The notes: a model not told the origin generated them from the sequence alone. DNA of 64,000 nucleotides from Rhizorhabdus dicambivorans (GCF_002355275.1 NZ_CP023449.1:896001-960000); one strand, 5' to 3'. Positions 1 to 8,644 are shown, numbered from the stretch's first letter. Made by a program: numbers and translations.

Positions 1-2
1 GC

Positions 3-302
3 CGCTATGGCAGCGCCGCCTGGAGCCCGCGTGGCGATCTGATCGCCTTCACCCGGATCGGCGGCGGCTTCGCGGTCGGGACCATGAACATCGACGGGTC
101 GGGGGAGAAGATCCTGACCAATGGCTGGCAGGATGAGGGGCCCAGCTGGTCGCCCAACGGCCGCGTGATCATGTTCTTCCGCACCGGCCAGGGCTCGGGC
201 AAGGCCGATCTCTGGTCGGTGGACCTGACCGGGGTCAACGAACGGCCGGTGCCGACCCCGCTCGACGGCTCCGATCCCGCCTGGGGTCCGCTGTTGCCGT
301 GA
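3..302 (+). CDS. tolB: Tol-Pal system beta-propeller protein TolB (C-terminal part)
   Basis: The frame is open from the left edge to a TGA at 300-302, so only about the last 99 residues are present. It shows two WD40-like beta-propeller blades with the repeated 'WSP-G--I-F' signature ([10 protein letters not shown], then [11 protein letters not shown]), as in the TolB propeller. TolB is periplasmic; it binds Pal and couples the inner-membrane TolQRA machine to the outer membrane during division. The pal gene follows 71 bp downstream on the same strand, the usual tolB-pal order. The 5' part lies outside the window. Confidence 0.9.
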   Translation, partial: RYGSAAWSPRGDLIAFTRIGGGFAVGTMNIDGSGEKILTNGWQDEGPSWSPNGRVIMFFRTGQGSGKADLWSVDLTGVNERPVPTPLDGSDPAWGPLLP

Positions 303-373
303 AAGAGCCGGTTTAAGGGAAGCTTTCTGGAATAAGTGACGTTATTGAACCGTAACCAGTTGGAAGGAGAATC

Positions 374-901
374 ATGATGGCGCGTCTGACGATGAAAATC
401 GCGCTGGTGTCGGCGCTGGCCCTCAGCGTTGCTGCCTGCAGCAAGAAGAAGGTCGAGGAACTTCCGCCCCCGCCGCCCGCGGCCACGCCGGCCCCCACCT
501 ATGAGGCGCCGACCCCGCCGCCGCAGACCGGCCCGGTTCCGGGTTCGCGCGCGGACTTCATCGCCCAGGCGGGCAGCGACACCGTTTATTTCGGCACCGA
601 CAGCTACGAGGTCGATGCCGAGGACCAGGCGACCCTCACCCGGCAGGCCGCCTGGCTCGCCAAATATCCGAACGCCACGGTGACGATCGAAGGCCATTGC
701 GACGAGCGCGGCACCCGCGAGTACAACCTCGCCCTCGGTGAGCGCCGCGCCAATGCCGCGAAGAACTTCCTCGTGCAGGCAGGCGTCTCGGCCGCGCGGC
801 TCTCGGTGATCAGCTATGGCAAGGAACGCCCGGTCGCGACCGGTTCGGACGAAGCCAGCTGGGCCCAGAACCGCCGCGCCGTCACGGTGGTGCCGAACTG
901 A
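374..901 (+). CDS. pal: Peptidoglycan-associated lipoprotein Pal
   Basis: The 175-residue product has a signal peptide ending in a lipobox (LSVAAC, Cys22), a Pro/Ala-rich linker at about 30-55, and a C-terminal OmpA-like peptidoglycan-binding domain. That domain carries the expected GHCDERGTREYN and LGERRANA motifs. The start is preceded by GGAAGGAG at a good distance. Pal anchors the outer membrane to peptidoglycan and is the partner of TolB, encoded just upstream. A hairpin with a T-run ends the unit about 90 bp after the stop. Confidence 0.97.
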   Translation: MMARLTMKIALVSALALSVAACSKKKVEELPPPPPAATPAPTYEAPTPPPQTGPVPGSRADFIAQAGSDTVYFGTDSYEVDAEDQATLTRQAAWLAKYPNATVTIEGHCDERGTREYNLALGERRANAAKNFLVQAGVSAARLSVISYGKERPVATGSDEASWAQNRRAVTVVPN

Positions 902-908
902 ATGATCC

Positions 909-1016
909 TCCCTTCCCCTTCAGGGGAGGGGATCGAGGGGTGGGGCCTCTCCACGGGCGCTGGCCTGGAGGATGGTCCCCACCCCAACCCCTCCCTGAAG
1001 GGGAGGGGCTTTTTTT
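909..1016. repeat. Twin hairpin repeat between pal and the exonuclease gene
   Basis: There are two G/C-rich inverted repeats: one at about 909-931 and one at 988-1009. They are built on complementary CCCCTCC/GGAGGGG arms and flank a spacer that itself contains matching GGGGTGGGG and CCCCACCCC runs, so the whole 108 bases can fold on itself. It fills the space between two convergent genes. It belongs to the same class of paired-hairpin elements seen at many other gene borders in this window. Confidence 0.75.
988..1016 (+). terminator. Rho-independent terminator after pal
   Basis: The stem CCCCTCCC / GGGGAGGGG has a short TGAA loop and is followed directly by seven T residues (1010-1016). It is oriented to end tolB-pal transcription. 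Its T-run ends exactly at the stop codon of the convergent exonuclease gene. Confidence 0.75.
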
Positions 1017-1465
1017 CAGTCCAGCGCGACGAGATGATCGCGCAGCGCCCGCGCATCGTGCAGCGCGTTGTGGGGAACCTTGCTGTTGCGCGCGGTCGAA
1101 AAGCCCGGCGTGCGGTGGAATTCGAGCCGCATGTGGCGGATGTCGACGATCTCGGTCTCGGCCACCAGCAGCAGCCGGCAGAACAGGGCGATGTCCTCGG
1201 GCCAGTCGGCGATGATCACCGGATCGGGATCGCCGGCCAGATAGGCGGCTATGTCATGCGCCGCCGCGATCCGGTCGAGCTTGTTCAGCAGCATCGGCGG
1301 CACGCTGTCGAGATAGGGCATCACATGCTTCTCGACCCAGGGATGCCACGCCCCTTCGAACGGGATCACCACATAATAATCCTGGTCGCCGTCCTCGGGG
1401 ACCAGCGCCAGGCTCAGCAGGTCGCCGCCAAAGCCGTTGAACTCGGTGTCGAGATAATAGCGCAA
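1016..1465 (-). CDS. DEDDh-type 3'-5' exonuclease, Rv2179c-like
   Basis: The 149-residue protein starts with the first exonuclease motif (YLDTEFNG, D6 and E8) and ends with the His-Asp motif NALHDARALRDH. This is the pattern of small RNase T/DEDDh exonucleases such as Mycobacterium Rv2179c. The intervening sequence carries further acidic residues (IIADWPED, IVDIRH) that could complete the metal site. A role in 3' trimming of RNA or DNA is inferred from the family. It is convergent with pal and separated from the next minus-strand gene by a twin hairpin repeat. Confidence 0.8.
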   Translation of the reverse strand: MRYYLDTEFNGFGGDLLSLALVPEDGDQDYYVVIPFEGAWHPWVEKHVMPYLDSVPPMLLNKLDRIAAAHDIAAYLAGDPDPVIIADWPEDIALFCRLLLVAETEIVDIRHMRLEFHRTPGFSTARNSKVPHNALHDARALRDHLVALD

Positions 1466-1478
1466 GATCCGTTCCCAT

Positions 1479-1567
1479 CGTCATCCTGACGAAGGTCAGG
1501 ATCCATTCACGCTCCGCCTCGGTTCCGGCGCAGCGGCAATGGATGCTGAATCGAGTTCAGCATGACG
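1479..1567. repeat. Twin hairpin (REP-like) element
   Basis: The left arm CGTCATCCTGA..TCAGGATCC and the right arm GGATGCTGA..TTCAGCATGACG each form a hairpin around a 6-base loop. The outer ends (CGTCAT / ATGACG) are complementary and so are the inner GGAT ends. The stem cores differ between the two arms but each remains self-complementary. This layout recurs around 3.4, 11.3, 14.4, 17.5 and 60.3 kb. Confidence 0.85.
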
Positions 1568-1578
1568 CTTGTCAACAA

Positions 1579-2418
1579 TCACCCCAGCGCCTCGTCCAGC
1601 ATCCGTGCCAGCCGCAGCCCGCCGCGCGCCACCTGACGCCGCAGCACCGGGATCAGTTCCGCGATCTTCGCATTGTCCAGCGCGGGCCGTACCGCCGGCA
1701 CGGGCGCGCAGGCGTCGCCCAGCAGCGCGGCATAGGCATCGTGCGCCACCTGCCAGCTTTCCCGGCTCCATGCCTCGACATTGCCCCCGGCCATCGCCGC
1801 GCGATCGGCCTCCGGCACCTCGGCCAATATCCCCATCGCCCCGCCGGCCGGGGTGGAGATCGCCCGGTCGGCGAGCAGCCCGTCCCAGATGGTGTGGAGG
1901 TTGCTGTTCGGCCGATAGCCATAATCGGCCTTCATGTCGTTGCCGCCGCGATCGTGGCGGTCCCCGGCGTGCAGCGGCTGGTGCAGGTCGCCCATGAAAT
2001 GGACCAGGAACAGCAGCGCCTCCACCCGCACCCGCACCGGCTGGCTGCGATCCTTCAGCAGCCGCGCGCTGCGCTCGGTCTGGCGCGCCAGGCAGTTGCC
2101 GTCGGGGCAGTTGGCCTTGATGTCGAACGGCCGGCAGATGCCGATATTCTGGTAATGCCAGTTATAGGCGTAACTGTAGCGGTCCTTCAGTTCCTTGATG
2201 CAGTCGGCCCAGACCGAGGCCTGCTCGATCGTCCGCGCCGGGCAGGTCGGCGTCTCCATCAGGTCGGTGCGGGCCAGCAGCCTGCGGATCGCGCGCTGGG
2301 TCTGCGGCTTGGCGGTCGCCATCGCGATCGTCGCGACCGATTCATGGCCATATTCCCACCAGGCCCTGGCCGGGCTGGCGATGCCGATCAGCGCCGCCAG
2401 CAGGATCAGCAGCCGCAT
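1579..2418 (-). CDS. S1/P1-type zinc-dependent nuclease, exported
   Basis: The chosen start (2418) gives a 279-residue protein with a clean signal peptide ending PARA, followed at once by mature Trp-Trp-Glu-Tyr-Gly-His. S1/P1 nucleases use the mature N-terminal Trp and nearby His as zinc ligands. Other ligands appear as NWHYQN, HFMGDLHQPLHAGD and DLHQPLH-type His/Asp clusters, then NLHTIWD. Function: periplasmic hydrolysis of single-stranded RNA or DNA using three Zn ions. The start codon overlaps the stop of the upstream peptidase gene in a TGATG arrangement, implying translational coupling. A longer reading upstream of 2418 exists but would bury the signal peptide. Confidence 0.92.
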   Translation of the reverse strand: MRLLILLAALIGIASPARAWWEYGHESVATIAMATAKPQTQRAIRRLLARTDLMETPTCPARTIEQASVWADCIKELKDRYSYAYNWHYQNIGICRPFDIKANCPDGNCLARQTERSARLLKDRSQPVRVRVEALLFLVHFMGDLHQPLHAGDRHDRGGNDMKADYGYRPNSNLHTIWDGLLADRAISTPAGGAMGILAEVPEADRAAMAGGNVEAWSRESWQVAHDAYAALLGDACAPVPAVRPALDNAKIAELIPVLRRQVARGGLRLARMLDEALG

Positions 2419-3377
2419 CAGCCTTCGCCTCCATAAAGTTCGATCAGCGCCGGCTGGTCGGCGCGCGCCAGGCCGCGATACATGCCCTGACTGTTGAAGC
2501 ACCATCCGCCCCGGCCCTGGCCGTCGACGCTGATCAGGCCGCCGGTGCCGCCCAGCGCGCCGATCGCGTCGATCACCGCCGCCCCGGCCTCGCCGATCGT
2601 CTCCCCCGCCAGCCGCACCCTGGCCGACAGCTCGTGCGCCGCGCCGATCCGGATGAAATGCTCGCCGGATCCCGTGCAGGAGGTGGCGGCGCCGCCATCC
2701 TCGGCCCAGGTGCCGGCGCCGACGACCGGCGAATCGCCGATCCGGTTCCAGCGCTTGCCGGTCAGCCCGCCGGTTGATGTCGCGGCGGCGAGGTGGCCGT
2801 GCGCGTCGCGCGCCACCGCGCCGACCGTGCCATATTTCAGGTCGGCGTCGAAGCTGCCGCCCGCGCGCAGCTCCTCATATTGGCGCCAGCGTTCGTCGGT
2901 GTGGAACCAGGCGGGGGCTGCCTGCTCGATGCCATGCTCGGCGCCGAAACGGTCGGCGCCCGACGCGGTCAGCATCACATGCGGGCTCTGCTCCATCACC
3001 GCGCGGGCGAGGGTGACCGGGTTCTTCGCCTTGGTGACGGCGCTCACCGCGCCCGCGCCCCGGCTGGCGCCGTCCATGATCGCCGCGTCCAGCTCGTTGA
3101 TCCCGTCGGCGCTGAACACCGCGCCGCGCCCGGCGTTGAAATAGGGATCGTCCTCCAGCACCCGCACCGCCGCCTCGACCGCATCCACCGCGCCGCCGCC
3201 GCGCGCCAATATGGTGTTCCCGGCATCGAGCGCGGCGGAGAGGACGGCGGTGGCGTGGACCTCGGCCTCCTTGCTCAGCAGCAGCCGGCGCAGCTGGCCG
3301 GCGCCGCCATGGATGACGAGGGTCCAGCCCTCGGTGGGGCCGCTCCAATAGGAGGTGGTGGGGGGATCGTCGGTCAT
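2418..3377 (-). CDS. Isoaspartyl peptidase/L-asparaginase (Ntn-hydrolase, T2 family)
   Basis: The 319-residue protein matches the plant-type/EcAIII asparaginase family: N-terminal [10 protein letters not shown], the middle [17 protein letters not shown] segment, and the self-cleavage site [11 protein letters not shown]. In that motif Thr184 would become the N-terminal nucleophile after cleavage into alpha and beta subunits. It removes isoaspartyl residues from peptides and can hydrolyse asparagine. There is no signal peptide, so it is cytoplasmic. It is transcribed together with the exported S1/P1 nuclease gene through an overlapping stop/start, although no functional link between the two is known to me. 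Confidence 0.93.
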   Translation of the reverse strand: MTDDPPTTSYWSGPTEGWTLVIHGGAGQLRRLLLSKEAEVHATAVLSAALDAGNTILARGGGAVDAVEAAVRVLEDDPYFNAGRGAVFSADGINELDAAIMDGASRGAGAVSAVTKAKNPVTLARAVMEQSPHVMLTASGADRFGAEHGIEQAAPAWFHTDERWRQYEELRAGGSFDADLKYGTVGAVARDAHGHLAAATSTGGLTGKRWNRIGDSPVVGAGTWAEDGGAATSCTGSGEHFIRIGAAHELSARVRLAGETIGEAGAAVIDAIGALGGTGGLISVDGQGRGGWCFNSQGMYRGLARADQPALIELYGGEG

Positions 3378-3396
3378 GTCTGCTTCACTTCCGTTT

Positions 3397-3489
3397 CGTC
3401 ATTTCCGCGAAAGCGGGAATCCACGGTCACGGCCCGCTGGAGCCCTTGCCGGACGCCGCGCATGGATTCCCGCTTTCGCGGGAATGACG
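3397..3489. repeat. Twin hairpin (REP-like) element
   Basis: The paired arms are CGTCATTTCCGCGAAAGCGG and its near-exact inverse CGCGGGAATGACG, separated by about 40 bases. Each arm also folds alone (CCGC GAAA GCGG). It lies between the divergently placed peptidase gene and ispG, so it may overlap their promoter region. Confidence 0.85.
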
Positions 3490-3569
3490 GACAGTGGCCG
3501 GCTGACGGCTGTTCTCATTGGATGATTACGACTATACGGGCGGCGACCGGAATCAAAGAGCTTACATCC

Positions 3570-4694
3570 ATGTCCATTCGTCCGTGGCGCGATATCCAGC
3601 GCCGCCAGTCGCGCCAGATCATGGTCGGCAACGTCGCCGTCGGCGGCGGCGCGCCGGTCACCGTCCAGACGATGACCAACACGCCCACCGACGATGTTCG
3701 CGCGACGATCGACCAGATCCGCCGCTGCGAGGATGCCGGCGCCGACATCATCCGCGTCTCCTGCCCCGACGAGGCGTCGACGGCGGCGCTGAAGCAGATC
3801 GTCCGCGCCGCGAAGGTGCCGATCGTGGCGGACATCCATTTCCACTACAAGCGCGCGCTGGAAGCCGCCGATGCCGGGGCCGCCTGCCTGCGCATCAACC
3901 CCGGCAATATCGGTTCGGCCGAACGGGTGGCCGAGGTGGTCCGCGCCGCCAAGGCCAATGGCTGCTCGATGCGAATCGGCGTCAACGCCGGCAGCCTCGA
4001 GAAGGATCTGCTCGAAAAATATGGCGAGCCCTGTCCTGAGGCACTGGTCGAAAGCGCGCTCGACCATATCAAGCTGCTCCAGGATCACGACTTCCACGAA
4101 TATAAGGTCGCAGTGAAGGCCTCGGACGTGTTCCTCGCCGTCTCGGCCTATATGGGCCTCGCCGAGGCGGTCGATTGCCCGCTGCATCTCGGCATCACCG
4201 AGGCGGGCGGACTGATCGGCGGCACCGTCAAGTCGGCGATCGGCATCGGCAACCTGCTCTGGGCCGGCATCGGCGACACGATCCGCGTCTCGCTCTCGGC
4301 CGAGCCGGAGGAGGAGGTCCGTGTCGGCTTCGAGATATTGAAGGCGCTCGGCATCCGCAATCGCGGCGTCCGCGTCGTCTCCTGCCCCAGCTGTGCGCGC
4401 CAGGGCTTCGACGTGATCCGCACCGTCCAGACGCTGGAGGAACGGCTCCAGCACATCCGCGTGCCGCTGTCGCTCTCGGTGCTCGGCTGCGTCGTCAACG
4501 GCCCCGGCGAAGCGCGGGAGACCGACATCGGGCTGACCGGCGGCGGTGCCGGCAAGCATATGGTCTATCTGTCAGGCGTCACCGACCACACGGTGCAGGA
4601 CGCCGACATGGTCGAGCATATCGTGCGGCTGGTCGAGGCCAAGGCCGCCGAGATCGAGGCGGCGGAAGCCGCGCAGGCCCAAGCGGCGGAATGA
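3570..4694 (+). CDS. ispG: 4-hydroxy-3-methylbut-2-en-1-yl diphosphate synthase (flavodoxin), IspG/GcpE
   Basis: The 374-residue enzyme opens with a TIM-barrel domain ([21 protein letters not shown]-like [32 protein letters not shown]). It ends in a [4Fe-4S] domain with ligands Cys272 and Cys275 (SCPSCAR) and Cys307 plus Glu314 (GCVVNGPGE). These match E. coli C270/C273/C305/E312 in spacing. It makes HMBPP, the penultimate product of the MEP isoprenoid pathway, feeding carotenoids, hopanoids and quinones. The start at 3570 (MSIRPWRD) is preferred; an open frame extends far upstream but is antisense to the peptidase gene. Confidence 0.97.
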   Translation: MSIRPWRDIQRRQSRQIMVGNVAVGGGAPVTVQTMTNTPTDDVRATIDQIRRCEDAGADIIRVSCPDEASTAALKQIVRAAKVPIVADIHFHYKRALEAADAGAACLRINPGNIGSAERVAEVVRAAKANGCSMRIGVNAGSLEKDLLEKYGEPCPEALVESALDHIKLLQDHDFHEYKVAVKASDVFLAVSAYMGLAEAVDCPLHLGITEAGGLIGGTVKSAIGIGNLLWAGIGDTIRVSLSAEPEEEVRVGFEILKALGIRNRGVRVVSCPSCARQGFDVIRTVQTLEERLQHIRVPLSLSVLGCVVNGPGEARETDIGLTGGGAGKHMVYLSGVTDHTVQDADMVEHIVRLVEAKAAEIEAAEAAQAQAAE

Positions 4695-4702
4695 GCCACA
4701 CC

Positions 4703-4793
4703 CGTCGCCCCGGCGGAGGCCGGGGCCGCAAGAGGCTCCTGCGGCAATGCTCCACCCAGCATCATGACGGCCCCGGCCTCCGCCGGGGCGACG
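4703..4793. repeat. Paired inverted repeat between ispG and the transporter gene
   Basis: The arms CGTCGCCCCGGCGGAGGCCG and the exact inverse CGGCCTCCGCCGGGGCGACG lie about 50 bases apart; each arm can also fold alone. The right arm ends two bases before the ATG of the next gene. One unpaired copy of the same arm lies at about 51099-51130. Confidence 0.85.
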
Positions 4794-4794
4794 G

Positions 4795-5691
4795 ATGATG
4801 TCGAAGCAACCCCGCTCCTCCGTCCTCGCCGCCTTCGCGGTCGCCTGTCTCGGCATCGCGCTCTTCTCGTCGATGGATGCGGTGGTGAAGCATCTCAGCC
4901 TTGCCATCGGCACCTACAACACGCTGCTGTGGCGCAGTTTCGCGGGCATCGGGGTCAGCGCCGTGCCCTGGCTCTGGTCGCGCCCGGTGCGGCCCTCGCG
5001 GCCGGCGATGCGACTCCATATCGAACGCGGCGTGGTGTCGGCGGTGATGGCGATGCTGTTCTTCTGGGGCCTTGCCCGCACCCCGATGGCGCAGGCGATC
5101 GCGCTCACCTTCATCGCCCCGCTGATCGCGCAGGGACTGGCGGTCGTCCTGCTCAAGGAACGGATGAAGCGCGGCGCGCTGGTCGGCTCGGCGCTGGGCT
5201 TCGGCGGGGTGCTGGTGATCCTGTGGGGGCAGGCGAGCGCGAATATGGGCCCCGATGCCTGGTGGGGCGCGGTCGCGGTGCTGCTCTCGGCGATGTGCTA
5301 TGCCTACAACATCATCCTGATGCGGCGGCAGGCGCAGATCGCCGATCCCTATGAGGTGGCCTTCTTCCAGAGCGTCATCGTCGCCCTGTGCCTTGCCTTC
5401 GCCATGCCTTGGTTCGCGGAACTGCCGCCGGCCCGCCATGTGCCGATGATCCTGCTCGGCGCGCTTCTCGCCACCGCCTCGCTGGCGCTGCTCGGCTGGG
5501 CCTATGCCCGTGCCGAGGCGAGCTATCTTGCCCCCGTCGAGTTCACCGCCTTCATCTGGGCGAGCCTGTGGGGGTTTCTCTTCTTCGGCGAGCATGTCGG
5601 CCTCACGACGCTGCTCGGTGCGACGCTGATCGTCGCGGGCTGCCTCATCGCGGCGCGGCCGCCGGATCTTGAACGGGATGTGATTCCATGA
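4795..5691 (+). CDS. EamA/DMT-family transporter
   Basis: The 298-residue protein has about ten hydrophobic segments in two EamA repeats, with the family's signatures (SSMDAVVKHLS, FGGVLVILWG, AEASYLAPVEFTAFIWASLWG, C-terminal LIVAGCLIAAR). Drug/metabolite transporters of this type export amino acids, nucleosides or other small metabolites; the substrate cannot be read from the sequence. The start sits directly against a repeat arm, so no ordinary ribosome binding site is visible; ATG 4798 is an alternative. The last four bases overlap the following acetyltransferase gene (ATGA), so the two are probably one unit. Confidence 0.88.
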   Translation: MMSKQPRSSVLAAFAVACLGIALFSSMDAVVKHLSLAIGTYNTLLWRSFAGIGVSAVPWLWSRPVRPSRPAMRLHIERGVVSAVMAMLFFWGLARTPMAQAIALTFIAPLIAQGLAVVLLKERMKRGALVGSALGFGGVLVILWGQASANMGPDAWWGAVAVLLSAMCYAYNIILMRRQAQIADPYEVAFFQSVIVALCLAFAMPWFAELPPARHVPMILLGALLATASLALLGWAYARAEASYLAPVEFTAFIWASLWGFLFFGEHVGLTTLLGATLIVAGCLIAARPPDLERDVIP

Positions 5692-6170
5692 CCAGCGCCA
5701 CCATCCGCCGCGCCCGCCCGGGCGACGAGCATGACATCCTCCGCCTGATCCGCGCGCTGGCCGATTACGAAAACGAGCCTGATGCGGTGAAGGCGACGGC
5801 CGGAGGGCTGGCCGACAAGCTGTTCGGCGCCGATCCCAGGGTGTTCGCCCATGTCGCCGAACGCGACGGCCGGGTCGTCGGCATGGCGGTGTGGTTCTTC
5901 ACCTTCTCGACCTGGACCGGCAGGCACGGCCTCTTTCTGGAGGACCTGTTCGTCGATCCGGAAGCGCGCGGCAGCGGCATCGCCCGTGCGCTGTTAGAGG
6001 CGTTGGGCGAAGAGGCGAAAGCGAATGACTGTGCCCGCATCGACTGGTGGGTGCTCGGCTGGAACGAACTCGCCAAGGGCCTCTACCGCAAGCTCGGCGG
6101 CCGCCACATGGACGAATGGGAACCCTGGCGCATCGACGGCGACGCGCTGGAGGCGTTGCAGGGCGACTGA
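5688..6170 (+). CDS. GNAT family N-acetyltransferase
   Basis: The 160-residue protein has the GNAT fold order: N-terminal IRRARPGDEHDILRLI, central strand VGMAVWFFTFSTWTG, then the acetyl-CoA binding motif LEDLFVDPEARGSGIARALL (R-x-x-G-x-G/A type). A C-terminal WWVLGWNELAKGLYRKLG segment follows. It resembles the spermidine/diamine acetyltransferase-like branch, where the FTFSTWTG and EDLF segments are typical. The substrate is uncertain. It overlaps the transporter gene by 4 bases. Confidence 0.88.
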   Translation: MTSATIRRARPGDEHDILRLIRALADYENEPDAVKATAGGLADKLFGADPRVFAHVAERDGRVVGMAVWFFTFSTWTGRHGLFLEDLFVDPEARGSGIARALLEALGEEAKANDCARIDWWVLGWNELAKGLYRKLGGRHMDEWEPWRIDGDALEALQGD

Positions 6171-6172
6171 AT

Positions 6173-6330
6173 ATCCTCCCTGCGCGAAGCGTGGGGAGGG
6201 GGCGGTTCGCGCAGCGAATGGTGGAGGGGTCTGCCACCTCGATACCTTCGCTCCGCCCTTTGTCGGCATTGCCCCTCCACCACGCCTTCGGCGCGGTCCC
6301 CCTCCCCATCGCCATGCGATAGGGAGGATT
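6173..6330. repeat. Long inverted repeat after the acetyltransferase gene
   Basis: ATCCTCCCT at 6173 and AGGGAGGAT at 6321 are the outer arms. Inside are further complementary blocks (GGGGAGGG / CCCCTCCCC, GGTGGAGGGG / CCCCTCCACC). The 158-base stretch separates two convergent genes and can fold into a multi-branched structure that could serve as a bidirectional terminator. Confidence 0.75.
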
Positions 6331-6335
6331 TTCTT

Positions 6336-6980
6336 TCATCCCCCCAGCACGTTGATCGTGAACGCCAGCACCCCGATGTTGAACACGAACGCCGCGAAGC
6401 AGTGGAGGATCGCGATGCGGCGGATGCGGCGGCTCGAAATGGCGACGTCCGATGTCTGGAAGGTCATCCCCAGGGTGAAGGCGAAATAGACGAAGTCGCC
6501 ATAATCGGGCTCATCGTCGCTGGGAAAGTCGATTCCCGCGCAGTCGCCGCCATTCTTCGGCTTCGGGCTGTAATAGAGATGCGCGTAATGGAGCGCATAG
6601 ACCATGTTGCTGAACAGCCAGGCGAGCAGCAGCGTCGCGATGATCAGCGCAACGCCGCCGGCATGCGATCCGCCGCGCTGGGAAAGCTCGACCGCGATCG
6701 CCACCAGGATCACGCCGCACACCATGCCGGTGATGACCAGCAGGGTCACCCGGTTGGCGTCGTTGCGCGCGACGGCGGCGCGCATCGCCTCGGGCTCGCG
6801 CCGCAGCAGGCCCAGGCAGGATAGCAGGAAGACGAGCGCCCCGGCGTCGAAGCCGATCATCGCCGCCTCGGCCCAGCCCGCCCAGCGGATCGCGATCGCG
6901 AACCCCGCCAGCGCCACCGCGATGAAGGCGATGAAGCGCGGCGGCGCGATGCGCTGGCCGATGGCGAGGTCGCTTGCCAT
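6336..6980 (-). CDS. DUF1345 family integral membrane protein
   Basis: The 214-residue protein has five or six hydrophobic segments. The conserved features are LHYAHLYY followed by DFPSDDEPDYGDFVYFAFTLGMTFQTSDVAIS, which is characteristic of DUF1345 membrane proteins. The DFVYFAFTLGMTFQTSDV segment resembles a pore-loop-like stretch but no transport activity is established. It is divergent from the SMR efflux gene with about 44 bases between starts. Confidence 0.85.
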   Translation of the reverse strand: MASDLAIGQRIAPPRFIAFIAVALAGFAIAIRWAGWAEAAMIGFDAGALVFLLSCLGLLRREPEAMRAAVARNDANRVTLLVITGMVCGVILVAIAVELSQRGGSHAGGVALIIATLLLAWLFSNMVYALHYAHLYYSPKPKNGGDCAGIDFPSDDEPDYGDFVYFAFTLGMTFQTSDVAISSRRIRRIAILHCFAAFVFNIGVLAFTINVLGG

Positions 6981-7024
6981 GCCTCTGTCTAGCCTGACGC
7001 GGCCGGCGCGGCTATGGCCGGCGC

Positions 7025-7345
7025 ATGGTGTGGTTCTGGCTGATCCTGGGTGGATGTTTCGAGGTGGGCTTCACCACCTGTCTTCGCTTCGTCGATGGCT
7101 TCCGCAACATCCCCTGGACAATCGCCTTCCTCGTCTCGGTGACGCTGTCGATGGGCCTGCTCGAACTGGCGAGCCGCTCGATCGCGATGGGCACCGCCTA
7201 TGCCGTCTGGGGCGGAATCGGCGCGATCGGCACTGTGGTCGTCGGCATGATCTGGTTCGGCGAGCCGTCCACGCCGATCCGCATCGTCCTGATCTTCGCG
7301 ATCGTCGCCTGCATCGCGGGGCTCAAGCTGACGGCGGGGCATTAG
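7025..7345 (+). CDS. Small multidrug resistance (SMR) family efflux protein
   Basis: The 106-residue protein has four transmembrane segments, the membrane-embedded acidic residue Glu13 in the first one (GGCFEVGF), and the GTAYAVWGGIGAIGT motif of the third. SMR proteins work as antiparallel dimers exchanging protons for quaternary ammonium compounds or guanidinium. Placement in the Gdx/SugE branch is suggested by the general sequence but is not certain, so no symbol is given. A single REP-like hairpin follows the stop. Confidence 0.88.
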   Translation: MVWFWLILGGCFEVGFTTCLRFVDGFRNIPWTIAFLVSVTLSMGLLELASRSIAMGTAYAVWGGIGAIGTVVVGMIWFGEPSTPIRIVLIFAIVACIAGLKLTAGH

Positions 7346-7359
7346 GGCCACAACCTATT

Positions 7360-7387
7360 CGTCATTCCCGCCTGCGCGGGAATGACG
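7360..7387. repeat. Single REP-like hairpin
   Basis: CGTCATTCCCGC and its exact inverse GCGGGAATGACG enclose a short CTGC loop. It is a half-unit of the twin hairpin family and sits between the SMR gene and a convergent small gene, where it could end transcription in both directions. Confidence 0.8.
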
Positions 7388-7393
7388 ATCGCC

Positions 7394-7696
7394 TCAGGGC
7401 CGCACCCCCGTCGCCGGCCCGGCGATGTTCGCCTCATGCTGCACCAGCGCGACGATTTCGTCGATGATCGGCTCGCAGCCGGGAAACTGCCCCAGATAGT
7501 GCATCGTCCAGTTGCAGCCGGTGAGGCTCTCGCTCGCGGTCGGCTTCGGCATCGGCGCGATCACCTTCTTGCCGCAGTCGCGCAGCGCGGGGTGATCGTC
7601 GATCATCGCTTGCACCCGCCGGCGTATCTCCTCGCCCGAAACCAGCTCGCGCTCGACGCCGGCGGACGGCGTGAAATCCGTTGGTTCGATACCCAT
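7394..7696 (-). CDS. Conserved hypothetical protein, 100 aa
   Basis: The start at 7696 is set by AAGGGAG eight bases upstream; a start at 7717 would have no such site. The product is soluble, with no signal peptide or membrane segment. It contains three cysteines (CGKK, GCNW, GCEP) and a TGCNWTMHYLGQFPGC stretch near the C-terminal third. I do not recognise the family. The gene is convergent with the SMR gene across a repeat hairpin and lies downstream of the truncated receptor-like gene. Confidence 0.6.
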   Translation of the reverse strand: MGIEPTDFTPSAGVERELVSGEEIRRRVQAMIDDHPALRDCGKKVIAPMPKPTASESLTGCNWTMHYLGQFPGCEPIIDEIVALVQHEANIAGPATGVRP

Positions 7697-7753
7697 AAGC
7701 GACACTCCCTTGCGCATGGGCGTAAAGCGCGTCGGGGGGGCGCCGGTTCCCGG

Positions 7754-8644
7754 TCAGCCGCCCTGGCCAAAGCGCAGCCGCGCCCGCAGGCCCAGGACGC
7801 GGGGCTCGTCCGCGATCAGCGATTGCCCGTTGTCGGCGGCCGTAGGCCGATTCTGGCGGTTGAGCAGGTTGGTGGCGAGCGCCTCGATCTCGAAGCCGTT
7901 GGACAGGCTGTAGCCGAGCTGCGCATTGACCAGCACGGCTGATCCCTGGCCCGCCATGTCGGCGCCCAGGCCGATCGCCGATCGCCAGGCCAGGCTGGGG
8001 GTGAAGGCGATCCGTCCGACGCCGGCCGGCATCAGCAGCACCGCGCCCACCGCCGTCGACCGGTCCGGCGACAGGCGGAATTTGCGGCCGTCACGCACCC
8101 GGTTCTTCAGCCGTCCCCCGCGCCAGGCGTAGGTGGCGAACAGGCTCAGGCGGTCGCTGGCGGACCAGCGCGCCAGCCCCTCGATCCCATAGACCTTGGC
8201 CTTGCCGGCGGCGGCGGTCATCAGCCGGCCGCCCTGGCGGATGCTGGTCTGGAGGTTGCGGAATTTGTTGTAGCTCAGCCCCGCCTGCAGCGCGATCGCA
8301 TCGCTGGCCAGCGCGCTGCGCAGGCCGATCTCATAATCCTCGACCTGCTTGCCCGGCAGCCGGCTGAAGCGCGGCGCATCGCGCAGCAGCAACGCGGCGG
8401 CGGGCTGATCGATGCTGCCATGCGCGAAGCTGATCAGCCGGGCCCCCTCGGGCGCCGCGCCCAGCGCGGGGGATCGGGCCTCCGTATCGCCGTCGGGGCG
8501 TGGCTGGCCGATCAGCTCGGCCACGCTGAACGGACGGACGCGCAGGCCCAGCCAGTTCGATGGCATCGGCATGTCGGGCACGGCCAGCGCCGGCGCGGGC
8601 ATCATGGCAAGGCCCAGCATGGCCCATCGGCGGATCGGTCGCAT
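7754..8644 (-). CDS. Exported TonB-receptor-like beta-barrel without a plug domain
   Basis: The 296-residue protein has a signal peptide (MMPAPALA) followed by a sequence that looks only like the C-terminal barrel strands of a TonB-dependent receptor: FSRLPGKQVEDYEIGLRS, YGIEGLARWSASDRLSLFATYAW, and NGFEIEALATNLLNRQN near the end. The N-terminal plug and TonB box are missing, and the protein is well under half the usual length. It ends RFGQGG rather than in an aromatic residue. Either it is a remnant of a larger receptor gene with a preserved export signal or a specialised small outer-membrane protein. The frame is intact with no stop codons. Confidence 0.65.
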   Translation of the reverse strand: MRPIRRWAMLGLAMMPAPALAVPDMPMPSNWLGLRVRPFSVAELIGQPRPDGDTEARSPALGAAPEGARLISFAHGSIDQPAAALLLRDAPRFSRLPGKQVEDYEIGLRSALASDAIALQAGLSYNKFRNLQTSIRQGGRLMTAAAGKAKVYGIEGLARWSASDRLSLFATYAWRGGRLKNRVRDGRKFRLSPDRSTAVGAVLLMPAGVGRIAFTPSLAWRSAIGLGADMAGQGSAVLVNAQLGYSLSNGFEIEALATNLLNRQNRPTAADNGQSLIADEPRVLGLRARLRFGQGG

